Part shown: positions 19,193 through 29,597 of the stretch, one piece after another
Position numbering within the stretch: the first letter of the stretch is position 1
How the letters are laid out: each line of letters starts with the position of its first letter
Source: Mesorhizobium atlanticum
Lineage (GTDB): Bacteria; Pseudomonadota; Alphaproteobacteria; Rhizobiales; Rhizobiaceae
Assembly: GCF_003289965.1 (NCBI RefSeq)
Contig: NZ_QMBQ01000012.1
Coordinates: 118,271 to 182,270 of the forward strand
Direction: 5' to 3'
Length of the DNA: 64,000 bases
The notes under the pieces: model-generated
Seen by the model: the letters and a program-made list of their open reading frames with translations, nothing else
Told to the model about the DNA's origin: nothing
Databases searched by the model: none
Translations under genes and position numbers: made by a program

Positions 19193-20290
19193 TTACTGAC
19201 CGGTGACGATCTTGGTCCAGGTGCGCGTGATCACGCGCTGTGTCTTTGGATCATATGGCTTAACCGTGTAGAGCTTCTTGATCGTCTCTTCGTCGGGATA
19301 GACCGAAGTATCTTCCAGGATCGCCTTGTCGACGAACTGCTGCGAAGCCTTGTTGCCGTTGGCGTAGAGCACGTAGTTCGACGACTTGGCGATGACTTCG
19401 GGGGTCATCATGTAGTTGATGAACTCGAGCGCGTCGGCGACATGCGGCGCGTCCGCGGGGATCGCCATCTGGTCGAACCACATCTGCGCGCCTTCCTTCG
19501 GCACCGAATAGCCGATCTCGACGCCCTGCTTGGCTTCCACGGCGCGGTTGCGCGCCTGGAAGACGTCGCCCGACCAGCCGATCGCCAGGCAGATATCGCC
19601 ATTGGCCAACGCGTTGATATATTCGGACGAATGGAACTTGCGGATATAGGGGCGGACCTTGAGCAACGCGTCCTCGGCCTTGGAAATATCGTCCGGCGAG
19701 GTGCTGTTGGGATCAAGGCCGAGATATTTCAGCGCCGCCGGAATGACGTCGGCGGGAGAATCCAGCACATAGACGCCGCAATCCTTCAGCTTTGCCAGCT
19801 TGTCCGGATTGAAGAAGACGTCCCAGCTGTCGATCTTGTCGGTGCCGAGCGCGGCCTGCACCTTCTTGACATTATAGCCGAGGCCGACGGTGCCCCACAT
19901 ATAGTTGACCGAATACTCGTTGCCCGGATCGTATTTGGCGGTGCGCTCGGAAATGACGTCCCACATGTTGGAGAGATTCGGCAGCTTCGACTTGTCGAGC
20001 TTCTGGAACACGCCCGCCTGGATTTGGCGTGCCAGGAAGTTCGCGCTCGGCACGACGACGTCGTAGCCGCTGCCGCCGGCCAGCAGCTTCGTTTCGAGGA
20101 TCTCGTTGGAATCGAAGGTGTCGTAGACGACCTTGATGCCGGTCTTCTTGGTGAAGTCGTCGATGATCGAGCTGTCGATATAGTCCGACCAGTTGTAGAC
20201 GTTGACAACGCGGTCCTCGGCATGGCCGCCTGCAGTGAAAAGCGTCAGAAATACCGACGTCGCCGAAAGCCAGAGCGCTTTGCGGATCAT
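19193..20290 (-). CDS. potF: Periplasmic putrescine/spermidine-binding protein, PotF type
   Basis: 365 aa. The signal peptide (MIRKALWLSATSVFLTLFTAGGHA) is followed by the typical start of the PotD/PotF fold, VNVYNWSDYIDSSIIDDFTKKTGIKVVYD. Later motifs include NYMWGTVGLGYN, IGWSGDVFQA and MWFDQMAIPADAPH, which hold the aromatic and acidic residues that grip the diamine. Length and motifs fit PotF better than PotD. First gene of potFGHI. The putrescine catabolic genes at 26.7-29.6 kb make putrescine a likely substrate. Confidence 0.92.
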   Translation of the reverse strand: MIRKALWLSATSVFLTLFTAGGHAEDRVVNVYNWSDYIDSSIIDDFTKKTGIKVVYDTFDSNEILETKLLAGGSGYDVVVPSANFLARQIQAGVFQKLDKSKLPNLSNMWDVISERTAKYDPGNEYSVNYMWGTVGLGYNVKKVQAALGTDKIDSWDVFFNPDKLAKLKDCGVYVLDSPADVIPAALKYLGLDPNSTSPDDISKAEDALLKVRPYIRKFHSSEYINALANGDICLAIGWSGDVFQARNRAVEAKQGVEIGYSVPKEGAQMWFDQMAIPADAPHVADALEFINYMMTPEVIAKSSNYVLYANGNKASQQFVDKAILEDTSVYPDEETIKKLYTVKPYDPKTQRVITRTWTKIVTGQ

Positions 20291-20625
20291 GGTGTTCTCC
20301 TTTGGTGAGTGTTCCCTTGCCGGCTCGTCGCGATATGGCGGCGCGGCGTTGGTTTCAGACTATTGAGCTTTCCGGAGGGCAACAAGCGCGACCTGTCGGC
20401 GCTGCGCCGGGTTGCCGGTCGGTGGTCAAAGACCTCCCGCAGGGTGCCCTTGTAAGGTACCCGGGCGGCGTCAGCGGCGTTCGCCGTGGCGTGGGCAGAG
20501 ATACGACGATGTGATCCGGCCTTGGTCAGGCCGGCAGAGACACTTGGCAAGATACGCCTGTCTTGTTGTTGCCGTGGCAGCAGCCTGCCCGCCCGGAAGC
20601 GGGGTTGTCAATGGGGAAGGCTGCC
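20291..20625. other. Upstream region of the potFGHI operon
   Basis: About 335 bp between the potF start and the mosaic repeat, with no credible gene. The ribosome-binding site AAAGGAGAACACC stands directly before the potF ATG on the minus strand. I could not pick out a confident -10/-35 pair or an operator. Confidence 0.4.
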
Positions 20626-20783
20626 TAAAGCGCCTCGCGCTGAAAGGGATTCAGGCGACGCGCTTTAGGTCTTTGTTTGATGCATGTCGTCTCCCAAAAC
20701 CGCTGCGCAGTTTTGGGCGACATGCTGTTGTCTTGATGCATGTCGTTGTCCCAGAACCGCTGCACACTTCTGGGCGACATGCA
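20626..20783. repeat. Rhizobial mosaic palindromic repeat, copy 2 (extended)
   Basis: Same plan as the copy at 16082 with one extra module: TAAAGCGCCTCGC with its imperfect complement (20626-20638/20655-20667), then two successive GATGCATGTCG...CGACATGC palindromes (20679-20725 and 20735-20783). The last is nearly identical to copy 1. It ends 4 bp from the stop codon of the exporter gene. The modular doubling is typical of mosaic intergenic elements. Confidence 0.85.
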
Positions 20784-20787
20784 TTGG

Positions 20788-21738
20788 TCAATTGGGTGAC
20801 GGCAGGCCGGTGATGCCGGGACGCGCCGGCCGCGCCTGACGTTTGAACTCCAGGCCGATATGGACGAGCAGCGCCGTGACCACGACCGCGCCGCCGATGA
20901 TGGTGCGCACCGATGGCACCTCGGAATGGACAAGCCAGACCCAGATCGGCCCAAGGATCGGCTCGAAGGTGCCGAGCAGCGCCGCGATCGCCGCCGGCAC
21001 GAGCCGGGCGCCCATGGCGAAAAAGGCGAGGCCGACGCCGAGGTTGATGACGCCGAAGGCGAAGAGGAAGCCCATATCCCGCCCCGAGACCGCGAACGAG
21101 GACGCCTGGGAGGCGGCGAAAGCGCCGGCAAGTAGCGCCGCGAGGCAATTGGCCGGCACCATGCGCACATGGGCGTAGCGCCGGGTGATCACGGTCGCCA
21201 CGGAAAACATCACCGCGATCAGCAGCGCAAGGCCGTCGCCGATAGGGGACACGGCTCCGTCGAGGGATTCGGAGACCATGATCGCGACGCCGGTGATCAC
21301 TGCGGCGATGGCGATCCAGGTCGCCGGCCTGACACGCTCGCGAAACAAGAGCCACGCAAGCAGCGCCGCCAGCAGCGGCACTCCGGCCTGCATCAAAAGG
21401 ATGTTGGCGACCGTGGTGTAGGCGAGCGCCACGACGAAGCTGGTGGAGGCGGTGGCGAAGCAGAGGGCGACGCCAAGCCCGGGCAATCCCATGTCGCGGA
21501 ACAACCTCAACGTGCCGCGCCAACCATCGCGCCAGAGCATGAAGGCAACAAGGAAGGCCACCGCCCAGAGCGAGCGCCAAAACACCACGGTCCAGCTGTC
21601 ATCGATATGGATGAAGCGGGCGATGGTGCCGCCGAAGCTCCACATGAGCGCCGAAAGGAAGACCAGGAGCATGCCGATCCGCTCCTCGCGCGGCGAGACG
21701 GCAGGCAAGGCGGCGGGCGGCGAAGCGGTATCGGTCAT
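20788..21738 (-). CDS. EamA/DMT-family transporter
   Basis: 316 aa from the ATG at 21738 (MTDTASPPAAL). Ten hydrophobic helices form two EamA repeats: about 22-155 starting at GMLLVFLSALMWSFGG, and about 170-300 starting at GDGLALLIAVMFSVATV, the usual architecture of drug/metabolite exporters. The substrate cannot be predicted. It stands alone, with the mosaic repeat at its 3' end and the regulator gene beyond its 5' end. Confidence 0.85.
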   Translation of the reverse strand: MTDTASPPAALPAVSPREERIGMLLVFLSALMWSFGGTIARFIHIDDSWTVVFWRSLWAVAFLVAFMLWRDGWRGTLRLFRDMGLPGLGVALCFATASTSFVVALAYTTVANILLMQAGVPLLAALLAWLLFRERVRPATWIAIAAVITGVAIMVSESLDGAVSPIGDGLALLIAVMFSVATVITRRYAHVRMVPANCLAALLAGAFAASQASSFAVSGRDMGFLFAFGVINLGVGLAFFAMGARLVPAAIAALLGTFEPILGPIWVWLVHSEVPSVRTIIGGAVVVTALLVHIGLEFKRQARPARPGITGLPSPN

Positions 21739-21911
21739 GGACACGATTGTCAGCGAGTTGCGGGCTGCACGATGCACCAAGGGCGACAGGACCGTGTCTC
21801 AGACGACAACACCGCGGCTTGGACGACGGGACTGCATCTCAATCGCCTAGCGCAAAGACGCCGGGCCGGCGTGATCCAGCGCCCGGCGAGGCTTGGGGCA
21901 CATCCGCCGTA

Positions 21912-23354
21912 TCATCCCTGAAAGTCAAAGGCGCTGAGGCCCGTCACCATCTCGTCGAGGCCGAGCGGGCGCGTCACCGGCGGCTCGGCGCGTGCCAGGC
22001 AGCCGGCGCGCTCGCAAAGCCTGCAGGCGGGACCGACCGGAGTGGCGAAGCCTTGCCCAGGCTTGCCGGAAGATCCGGCCGGCAGCGCCGCGCCATAGAC
22101 GATCTCATCGCGGAAACCGATATCGCAACCAAGCAGGAGCGCGGTGCGACGCGGCCGTTCGGAGAAGGCGCCTTGCGGGCCTTCCAACGTGCGGGCGATG
22201 CAAAGGAACTCGGCGCCATCGGGCATTTCCACCGCCTCGACCAGGATCTGACCCGGCTGCGAGAAGGCCGCATGAATGGGAAGCTTGGGGCAGCCGCCGC
22301 CGAAGCGGCTTTGCGGATAACCCTGGCTGCCGGCCTTGCGGAAGCGGTTGCCGGCATTGTCGACTTCCAGCATGAAGAAGGGCACGCCGGCCGCGCCCTG
22401 CCGCTGCAGCATGGTCAGGCGGTTGGCCGCCTGCTCGAAAGAGACGCCGAAGCGGGAACGCAAGACATCGACGTCGTAACGGGCGCGAACGGCGGCGGCG
22501 TGGAAGGCCTGATAGGGCATCATCAGGGCGTGCGCGGCATAGCGGCCGAGCTCGAAGCGGGCGAGCCGGCGCGCCTCGTCGGTGCCGAGCTTCAAGGCCT
22601 GGATCTCGCCTGCGACGGCCACCGACATGCGCATCAGGCTCGCCTCCATGGCGACCTCACGCAACTGGTCGAAAGGCGACAGCCGCTCCGACAGGAACAG
22701 GCGCTGCGAATGACGGTCGTAGCGACGGCGCCAGTTGGGCATGGTGGCGACCGGCAGCACCTTGACGACGATGCCGTGCTCGCGCCGCAACCAAGCCTTC
22801 AGCGCGCCGAACAGATCGTCGCCGGGCTCGAGGAGCGATGTGAAAGCCTCCGCCTCCTCCTCCAGCGCAGCAAAGTGGTTCGGCCGGCGTTCGAACACTT
22901 CGTGGACTTCGTCGGCGGGCAGGCGCGCGCCGGACAGCGCGGTCGCCCTGCCCTCCTTCGCCAGGAGCTGGTTGAGATCGGACAGACGCTCGGCCTGCTC
23001 GCGATAGGCGCGAAAGAGCTTCACCATTGCCGCCGAGGCATTGGGCGCCGTCTCGGCGAGGTCGATCAGTTCCTGATCGCCGGGCAGTTCGCCGGCAAGA
23101 AGCGGATCGCTGAACGCTTCGCGCAAGGCCGCGATCGAGCCTTTTGTCTCTCCCTGCAATTCATGCGGATCGACCTTGTAGACGGAGGCCAGCTTGAGGA
23201 TGAGCTGCACCGTCAGCGGCCGCTGGTTGCGCTCGATGAGGTTGAGGTAGGAGGGCGAGATACCCAATCCCTCGGCCATTGCCGTCTGGGTCAGCCCCCT
23301 GGCGTTGCGCAGCCGACGCAGCCGCGGCCCGGCAAAGATCTTCTGGTCGGCCAT
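21912..23354 (-). CDS. ScfR/RamB-type transcriptional regulator of acyl-CoA or glyoxylate metabolism
   Basis: 480 aa from the ATG at 23354 (GGTGG five bases upstream; the GTG at 23363 is less likely). An XRE helix-turn-helix (LRRLRNARGLTQTAMAEGLGISPSYLNLIERNQRPLT) is followed by an IrrE/ImmA-like region (about 160-300) and the C-terminal short-chain fatty acyl-CoA regulator domain with the cluster CRLCERAGCLARAEPPVTRP. This is the family of RamB, MccR and PccR, which bind acyl-CoA and control isocitrate lyase or propionyl-CoA genes. It is divergent from aceA with a shared 250-bp control region, so aceA is the likely target. Family placement is firm; the ligand is inferred. Confidence 0.88.
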   Translation of the reverse strand: MADQKIFAGPRLRRLRNARGLTQTAMAEGLGISPSYLNLIERNQRPLTVQLILKLASVYKVDPHELQGETKGSIAALREAFSDPLLAGELPGDQELIDLAETAPNASAAMVKLFRAYREQAERLSDLNQLLAKEGRATALSGARLPADEVHEVFERRPNHFAALEEEAEAFTSLLEPGDDLFGALKAWLRREHGIVVKVLPVATMPNWRRRYDRHSQRLFLSERLSPFDQLREVAMEASLMRMSVAVAGEIQALKLGTDEARRLARFELGRYAAHALMMPYQAFHAAAVRARYDVDVLRSRFGVSFEQAANRLTMLQRQGAAGVPFFMLEVDNAGNRFRKAGSQGYPQSRFGGGCPKLPIHAAFSQPGQILVEAVEMPDGAEFLCIARTLEGPQGAFSERPRRTALLLGCDIGFRDEIVYGAALPAGSSGKPGQGFATPVGPACRLCERAGCLARAEPPVTRPLGLDEMVTGLSAFDFQG

Positions 23355-23423
23355 CCGTTCCACCCTTGACAGGAATTTACATGCGCATCGAGCCCGACGC
23401 TCGCCCTGCTGCCTTTACAATTA

Positions 23424-23450
23424 TGACAAATTTACAGAGCTGGTTTGTCA
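23424..23450. promoter_or_regulatory. Inverted repeat in the regulator-aceA intergenic region
   Basis: TGACAAA (23424-23430) and TTTGTCA (23444-23450) are perfect inverted arms with 13 bp between. TTTACA also occurs at 23376, 23414 and 23431. The site sits between the divergent regulator and aceA genes, about 155 bp before aceA. It is a candidate binding site for the divergent ScfR-type protein; whether it fits the known RamB motif is uncertain. Confidence 0.35.
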
Positions 23451-23605
23451 ATGGCAACACAGCTTTTCCCTTATTTTCGGCACTAAGCGGCGGTTTCCCT
23501 GGCGTATTTCGCGCTGCAATGTAAACGATGTCATACGCAGACGTCGCGAGATATGCCTTTGCGATGCGGCGCTGAAGCAGTTTTCAAAACGATCCGGAGT
23601 CACCA

Positions 23606-24895
<1,290 letters not shown>

Positions 24896-24950
24896 GGGAC
24901 AACAACCAGAGGAAACGCCCGCAGGGCATTTTGAATCGAGGAGAAGACCA

Positions 24951-25193
24951 ATGGCATCGATAAGCCGCGTCAAGGAAAGGGCAGAAGAGCAATCGAGCGC
25001 GATGAGCGTCGACCAGCAGGCGACGATCCGCATGCTCGCCAACGATCTGCACAGGCTCAACCAGTCGGTCATGAAGGCAGTCGAGGCCGGCGTCTCGGTG
25101 GAGCTGGTGCGCTCGGCCAGGCACCATGGCGGCGACGGCAACTGGGGCGACCTTCTGATCCCCGTGATCGTCACCCATCAGAGTCACACCTGA
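24951..25193 (+). CDS. Small conserved-type protein downstream of aceA
   Basis: 80 aa. The ATG at 24951 follows GAGGAGA closely, a strong ribosome-binding site. The protein is helical in the middle (QQATIRMLANDLHRLNQSVMKAVEAGVSVELVRSARHHGGDGNWGDLLIPVI), with no signal peptide and no known motif. Its position right behind aceA and before a clear terminator suggests cotranscription with aceA. The function is unknown. Confidence 0.75.
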   Translation: MASISRVKERAEEQSSAMSVDQQATIRMLANDLHRLNQSVMKAVEAGVSVELVRSARHHGGDGNWGDLLIPVIVTHQSHT

Positions 25194-25210
25194 CGTAACG
25201 TCAGCAGTTT

Positions 25211-25260
25211 CTGCGAATGTCTCCCGCGCGTTATACGTTCGGGAGACTATCGCATTTTTT
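25211..25260 (+). terminator. Intrinsic terminator after aceA and the small gene
   Basis: Stem GTCTCCCG (25219-25226) with CGGGAGAC (25240-25247), extended by TGCGAA/TCGCA pairing outside, then TTTTTT (25255-25260). It closes the aceA transcript. Confidence 0.8.
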
Positions 25261-25481
25261 CAACTTGCCTTCGCCGCCAGGATATACGACTTGCGCTGAA
25301 TTCCGGAATTTCTTGCTATATTTTCGATCTCGACCGTTTCAGCTTGACACCGGCCATGATCTCAACCAATTGTGCCTCAGGTTTCAACCCTGCATTGAAC
25401 CGGAGTGCCCGCCCGCCGATGTGCCCCGCCGATCGCAACGATTCCGAAAGACACCTGAAACCGGCAGCCCGCGCCGGCGCG

Positions 25482-25865
25482 ATGACGACGGACTTTTCCA
25501 AGGTGCTCGTCGTCGGAAAATCGTCGATCAACCGGGTCGTGGTGTCGAAAATCGTCGAGAAGTCGGGACTGAAGCCGATCTCGGAACCGCCCGAGGCCGC
25601 CGAGAAGACGCTGGCCGGACATCTGCCCGGCGCGGTCATCCTCGACGGCGGCCCCGACAACAAGGATTGCGACGGGCTGATGTCGGCCATTGACGCGTTG
25701 CGGCGCGTCTCCGGCAAGCCGCTGCCCGCGGTTATCCTGCTCTCAACCAGGAATGGCACGCAAGAGAGCCTTGGGCTGTCGAGCGTGGTCGATGCGGTCG
25801 TTGCCAAGCCGATCACGCCCGAGAGGCTGCAACCGGTGGTCGATCGCCTGATAGGGCGCGGCTAG
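25482..25865 (+). CDS. Stand-alone receiver-like protein with a degenerate acidic pocket
   Basis: 127 aa from the ATG at 25482 (MTTDFSKVLVVG); the frame is open further upstream but that part does not look like protein. The fold is CheY-like: a candidate phosphorylated Asp55 in VILDGG, Ser89 in ILLST and Lys109 in VAKPITPERL. The normal acidic pair after strand 1 is missing: where DD is expected the sequence reads GKSS. Such proteins may be poorly phosphorylated or work without phosphate. No output domain and no kinase gene adjoin it. It is convergent with the HAD gene, 12 bp apart. Confidence 0.7.
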   Translation: MTTDFSKVLVVGKSSINRVVVSKIVEKSGLKPISEPPEAAEKTLAGHLPGAVILDGGPDNKDCDGLMSAIDALRRVSGKPLPAVILLSTRNGTQESLGLSSVVDAVVAKPITPERLQPVVDRLIGRG

Positions 25866-25877
25866 ACTGGACGGCGT

Positions 25878-26585
25878 TCAACCGGCCTTTGCGATGGTCT
25901 CGACCAGGCTCGGCAACTCGCCGAGATCGGCGATCTGGCGGAAACGCGGCGCCGCAACAGGCGCCTCGGCATGTTCGACCGCCCAGGTCAATTCGTGCGG
26001 CACATGGATGCCCCAACCGCCGGCCTCGATGGCGGGAACCACGTCGGATTTGAGGGAATTGCCGACCATCATGCTGTTCTGCGGACCACGGCCATGGCGG
26101 CTGAAGATGCGGGCGTAGGTGGCGGCGCTCTTGTCGCTGACGATCTCCACCGCGTCGAAGAGGTCACCCATTCCCGACTGCGCAAGCTTGCGCTCCTGAT
26201 CGAAGAGGTCGCCCTTGGTGATCAGCACCAGATGGTAGGAGCCCGCCAGCTTCTCGACCGTCTCGCGCGCATGCGGCAGCGGCTCGATCGGGTGGCCGAG
26301 CATCTCGCGGCCGGCAGCCAGGATCTCGCCGATGATCGAACCAGACACCTCACCACCGGTGATCTCGACCGCTGTCTCGATCATCGACAGGGTAAAGCCC
26401 TTGATGCCGAAGCCGTAGAGGGCGAGGTTACGCCTTTCCGCCTCGAGCAGCCTTGCCGCGATATGCTCGTGATCGCCGTGATCCGCCAGCATTTCGGCAA
26501 AGCGTTTCTCGGTCATGCGGAAGAACTGCTCATTCTGCCACAACGTGTCGTCGGCATCGAAGCCAATTGTGGTAAGAGCGGACAT
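25878..26585 (-). CDS. HAD-superfamily hydrolase
   Basis: 235 aa. Motif I FDADDTLW gives the nucleophile Asp10 and the acid Asp12, motif II is VLITKG (Thr), and motifs III/IV are seen as K in ERKLAQSGMG and the acidic VGNSLKSDVVPAIEAGG. A helical cap lies at about 20-95. It is the typical phosphatase/dehalogenase-like fold, probably a small-molecule phosphatase; the substrate is unknown. It lies upstream of and divergent from the glutamine synthetase-like gene. Confidence 0.85.
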   Translation of the reverse strand: MSALTTIGFDADDTLWQNEQFFRMTEKRFAEMLADHGDHEHIAARLLEAERRNLALYGFGIKGFTLSMIETAVEITGGEVSGSIIGEILAAGREMLGHPIEPLPHARETVEKLAGSYHLVLITKGDLFDQERKLAQSGMGDLFDAVEIVSDKSAATYARIFSRHGRGPQNSMMVGNSLKSDVVPAIEAGGWGIHVPHELTWAVEHAEAPVAAPRFRQIADLGELPSLVETIAKAG

Positions 26586-26746
26586 GCCACCTCATCCTCC
26601 TCGCGAACACGTGGTGTAGACGCGTTTGCCCGGCGCTGCCAGCCGGTTCGCAAGGAGCGGCTCCCTGAGCACGCGCCCGGCGCCTCCCCTTCCCTTCCGC
26701 CATGGCGCCCGGCTATACTTCGAAATCCGCAAACACAATCTGGTGA

Positions 26747-28183
26747 ATGATGCCGCCTGAAAAAAAGGAAGTCCGTCCGTCAAGCCGGGGGGGACGTGCC
26801 CGCACGCCTGCCTTCTTGAAAAACGAACGCGGTGTGAAGAACTGGAAGGAAGCCAGCGCCTGGCTGGAGTGGCGCGGCATCGAGGATATCGAATGCATCA
26901 CGCCGGACCAGGCGGGCGTTGCCCGCGGCAAGATGATGCCGTCGAAGAAATTCACCTCCAACACCTCGCTGGCGCTGCCTTCGGCGGTGTTCATGACGAC
27001 GATCTCCGGCGGCTACCCGGAAGACGGCAACGGCTTCCACTATCCCGAGGATGACGGCGACCTGAAGCTGCTTCCCGATCTCTCGACGCTGACGGTCGTG
27101 CCGTGGGAGGAAGACCCGACGGCGGCGGTGATCTGCGACCTCGTGCATCAGGACGGCCGCTCCGTCGAATTCACGCCGCGCAACGTGCTGAAGCGGGTGC
27201 TTGCCGCCTATGACGAACGCGGGCTCAAACCTGTGGTGGCGCCCGAGATCGAATTCTATCTGGTGCGCAAGAACCCCGATCCGGACTATCCGCTGACGCC
27301 GCCTGTCGGGCGCTCGGGCCGGCCGATCGGCGGCGGCGCCGGCTATTCGATCGCCGGCGTCAACGAGTTCGACGAGTTGATCGACGACATCTACCATTTT
27401 TCGGAACGGCAGGGCCTGGAGATCGACACGCTGATCCACGAGGAGGGCGCCGGCCAGCTCGAGATCAATCTGCGTCACGGCAACCCGATCGAGCTCGCCG
27501 ACCAGGTGTTCATGTTCAAGCGCACCATCCGCGAAGCGGCCCTGAAGCACGAGATCTACGCCACCTTCATGGCCAAGCCGATCCAGGGGCAGCCGGGCTC
27601 GGCCATGCATATCCACCAGTCTGTGGTCGACAAGAAGACCGGCAAGAACATTTTCTCGGCGGAGGACGGCTCCGAGACAGATGCTTTCTTCCACTTCATC
27701 GGCGGCATGCAAAAGCATGTGCCGAACGCTCTGGTGATGTTTGCGCCTTACGTCAATTCCTACCGCCGGCTAACGCAACAGGCCTCGGCTCCGGTCAACA
27801 ACAAATGGGGCTACGACAACCGCACTACCGCCTTTCGCGTGCCGCGCTCGGACCCGGCGGCGCGGCGCGTCGAAAACCGCATCCCGTCGTCGGACGCCAA
27901 TCCCTATCTGGCGCTAGCCGCGTCGCTCGCCTGCGGGCTGGTCGGCATGAACAACAAGATTAAGGCGGAGCCGCCGGTGTTGACGACCGCAAATGCGGAT
28001 GAAATCGACCTGCCGCGCGGCCTTCTGGAAGCCGTCGGCCTGTTTGAGGACGACAAAGAGCTCGGCGCCATCCTCGGTAAATCCTTCGCCGCCACCTACA
28101 CCGCGATCAAACGGGCCGAGTTCGAAACTTTTATGGAAGTGATCAGCCCGTGGGAGCGAGAGTATCTGCTGCTGAATGTGTGA
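26747..28183 (+). CDS. puuA: Glutamine synthetase-family enzyme, probably gamma-glutamylputrescine synthetase
   Basis: 478 aa. It has the GS beta-grasp and catalytic domains, with EIEFYLVRK, HEEGAGQLEIN (Glu metal ligands), the MHIHQSVVD box and the late NRIPSSDANPYLALAASLACG motif. There is no adenylylation loop of the GlnA type. The next gene encodes a PuuB-like FAD oxidase, the standard pairing for putrescine breakdown by gamma-glutamylation. The basic N-terminal 25 residues look loose and the true start may be further downstream (e.g. around 26837). The PuuA call depends on context; another amine or amide substrate is possible. Confidence 0.8.
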   Translation: MMPPEKKEVRPSSRGGRARTPAFLKNERGVKNWKEASAWLEWRGIEDIECITPDQAGVARGKMMPSKKFTSNTSLALPSAVFMTTISGGYPEDGNGFHYPEDDGDLKLLPDLSTLTVVPWEEDPTAAVICDLVHQDGRSVEFTPRNVLKRVLAAYDERGLKPVVAPEIEFYLVRKNPDPDYPLTPPVGRSGRPIGGGAGYSIAGVNEFDELIDDIYHFSERQGLEIDTLIHEEGAGQLEINLRHGNPIELADQVFMFKRTIREAALKHEIYATFMAKPIQGQPGSAMHIHQSVVDKKTGKNIFSAEDGSETDAFFHFIGGMQKHVPNALVMFAPYVNSYRRLTQQASAPVNNKWGYDNRTTAFRVPRSDPAARRVENRIPSSDANPYLALAASLACGLVGMNNKIKAEPPVLTTANADEIDLPRGLLEAVGLFEDDKELGAILGKSFAATYTAIKRAEFETFMEVISPWEREYLLLNV

Positions 28184-28200
28184 GTGGCGACTTCGTCGCC

Positions 28201-28299
28201 TGAATGGTGAGTAGTAAATGGTGAGCAGTTTCATCTTGGACGGGTGAACGCAGCCAGCGTGCGTCGCACAGCCATTCACCATTCACTACTCACCATTCA
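28201..28299. repeat. Long inverted repeat between the puuA-like and puuB-like genes
   Basis: Arms 28201-28225 and 28275-28299 match at 23 of 25 positions when one is complemented, around 49 bp. Each arm is itself made of CATTCACCATT-like sub-repeats (GAATGGTGA, AAATGGTGA). No T-run follows, so it is more likely a transcript-processing or mosaic element than a simple terminator. It ends 11 bp before the puuB-like ATG. Confidence 0.8.
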
Positions 28300-28310
28300 C
28301 TGGCGTTCCC

Positions 28311-29597
28311 ATGCCCTACCAATCCCCCATTTCCCCCGGCCGCTCGTGGTACGAGGATACAGCCGGTCCTCGACTTGAATATCCTGCGCTTGATGGCGAC
28401 CGGACCTGCGACGTCGTGATCGTCGGCGGTGGCTTCACCGGCCTCTCGGCCGCAGCGCACCTCGCAAAGGCCGGCGCAAATGTCGTCCTCATCGAAGCCT
28501 ATCGCTTCGGCGATGGCGCGTCGGGGCGCAATGGCGGCCAGCTCGGCACCGGGCAGCGCGCCTGGGCGGAGGATTTGGAGGCCGAATATGGCCTTACCCG
28601 CGCCAAGGCGCTGTTCGACATGGCCGAGGAAGCCAAGGCGCATCTGCTGGACTTTGCGGCCGCCAACGCCATCGACATCGACTATATGCCGGGCCAGCTT
28701 TCGGTGGCGCACAAGCAGCGTTACGTCGACGACTACAAGCGCCACGCCGAGATCATGGCGACCCGCTTCGGCTATCCGCATGTCAGCTTCATGGACGCGG
28801 CGGAGACGGCGCAGCGGTTGGGCTCGTCGCGCTACTTCGGCGGCACCCGCGACATCGGCACCGGCCACATCCATCCGCTGAAGCTGGTGATCGGCACGGC
28901 GAAGGTGGCGGCGGCGGCCGGCGCGCATCTCTTCGAGCAGACGCCGTCAACCGGCATCGTTTCCAATGGCGGCAAGGTGAGGGTCACGACGCGCAAGGGC
29001 ACGATCATCGCCGACAAGTGCCTGATCGGGGTGAACGCTTATGGCGGTAATCTCGAGCCGGTGAGCGCGGCGCATATCATGCCGATCGGCTCTTTCATCG
29101 GCGCGACCGTGCCGCTCGGCGCCGCTTCTAAAGTGCTGCCGGGCGGCGAGTCCGTCGACGATTCCCGTTTCGTGGTGCGCTATTTCCGCAAGTCGAAAGA
29201 CGGCCGGCTGTTGTTCGGCGGCCGCGAGGTCTACGGCGTCAACGATCCGAAGGACATCCATATCCACATCCGCAGGCAGATCGCCGAGCTCTACCCGGAC
29301 CTCAAGGATGTCGAGATCACGCATGGCTGGGGCGGCTATGTCGGCATCACGATGCCGAGAAAGCCGTTCGTGCGCGAAGTGATGCCGAATGTGATTTCGA
29401 TCGGCGGCTATTCCGGCCACGGCGTCATGCTGTCGAACTTCTTCGGCAAGCTCTATGCCGAGACCATTGCCGGCAATCGCGACCGCTTGAAACTGATCGA
29501 GGACCTGAATATCCCCCCCTTCCCTGGTGGCCGCCGCTTTCGCGCGCCGCTCTTGTTTCTCGCACTCAGCTGGTTCGCCCTGCGCGACAGGATTTAA
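28311..29597 (+). CDS. puuB: FAD-dependent oxidoreductase, probably gamma-glutamylputrescine oxidase
   Basis: 428 aa, DAO family. The FAD-binding Rossmann motif is CDVVIVGGGFTGLSAAAHLAKAG, preceded by the SWYEDTA-like N-terminus common in PuuB (PGRSWYEDTAGPR). The C-terminal flavin contact GWGGYVGITMPRKPFV and the late GYSGHGVMLSNFFGKLYAE motif are typical. It would oxidise gamma-glutamylputrescine to the aldehyde with H2O2 release. Downstream of the GS-like partner. The aldehyde dehydrogenase and hydrolase of the Puu pathway are not in the window. Confidence 0.82.
   Translation: MPYQSPISPGRSWYEDTAGPRLEYPALDGDRTCDVVIVGGGFTGLSAAAHLAKAGANVVLIEAYRFGDGASGRNGGQLGTGQRAWAEDLEAEYGLTRAKALFDMAEEAKAHLLDFAAANAIDIDYMPGQLSVAHKQRYVDDYKRHAEIMATRFGYPHVSFMDAAETAQRLGSSRYFGGTRDIGTGHIHPLKLVIGTAKVAAAAGAHLFEQTPSTGIVSNGGKVRVTTRKGTIIADKCLIGVNAYGGNLEPVSAAHIMPIGSFIGATVPLGAASKVLPGGESVDDSRFVVRYFRKSKDGRLLFGGREVYGVNDPKDIHIHIRRQIAELYPDLKDVEITHGWGGYVGITMPRKPFVREVMPNVISIGGYSGHGVMLSNFFGKLYAETIAGNRDRLKLIEDLNIPPFPGGRRFRAPLLFLALSWFALRDRI

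Noticed and set aside
21747..23369. Plus-strand 540-codon frame opposite the regulator
   Set aside because: Long because of codon bias in the antisense direction; the minus strand has clear HTH and ScfR domains.
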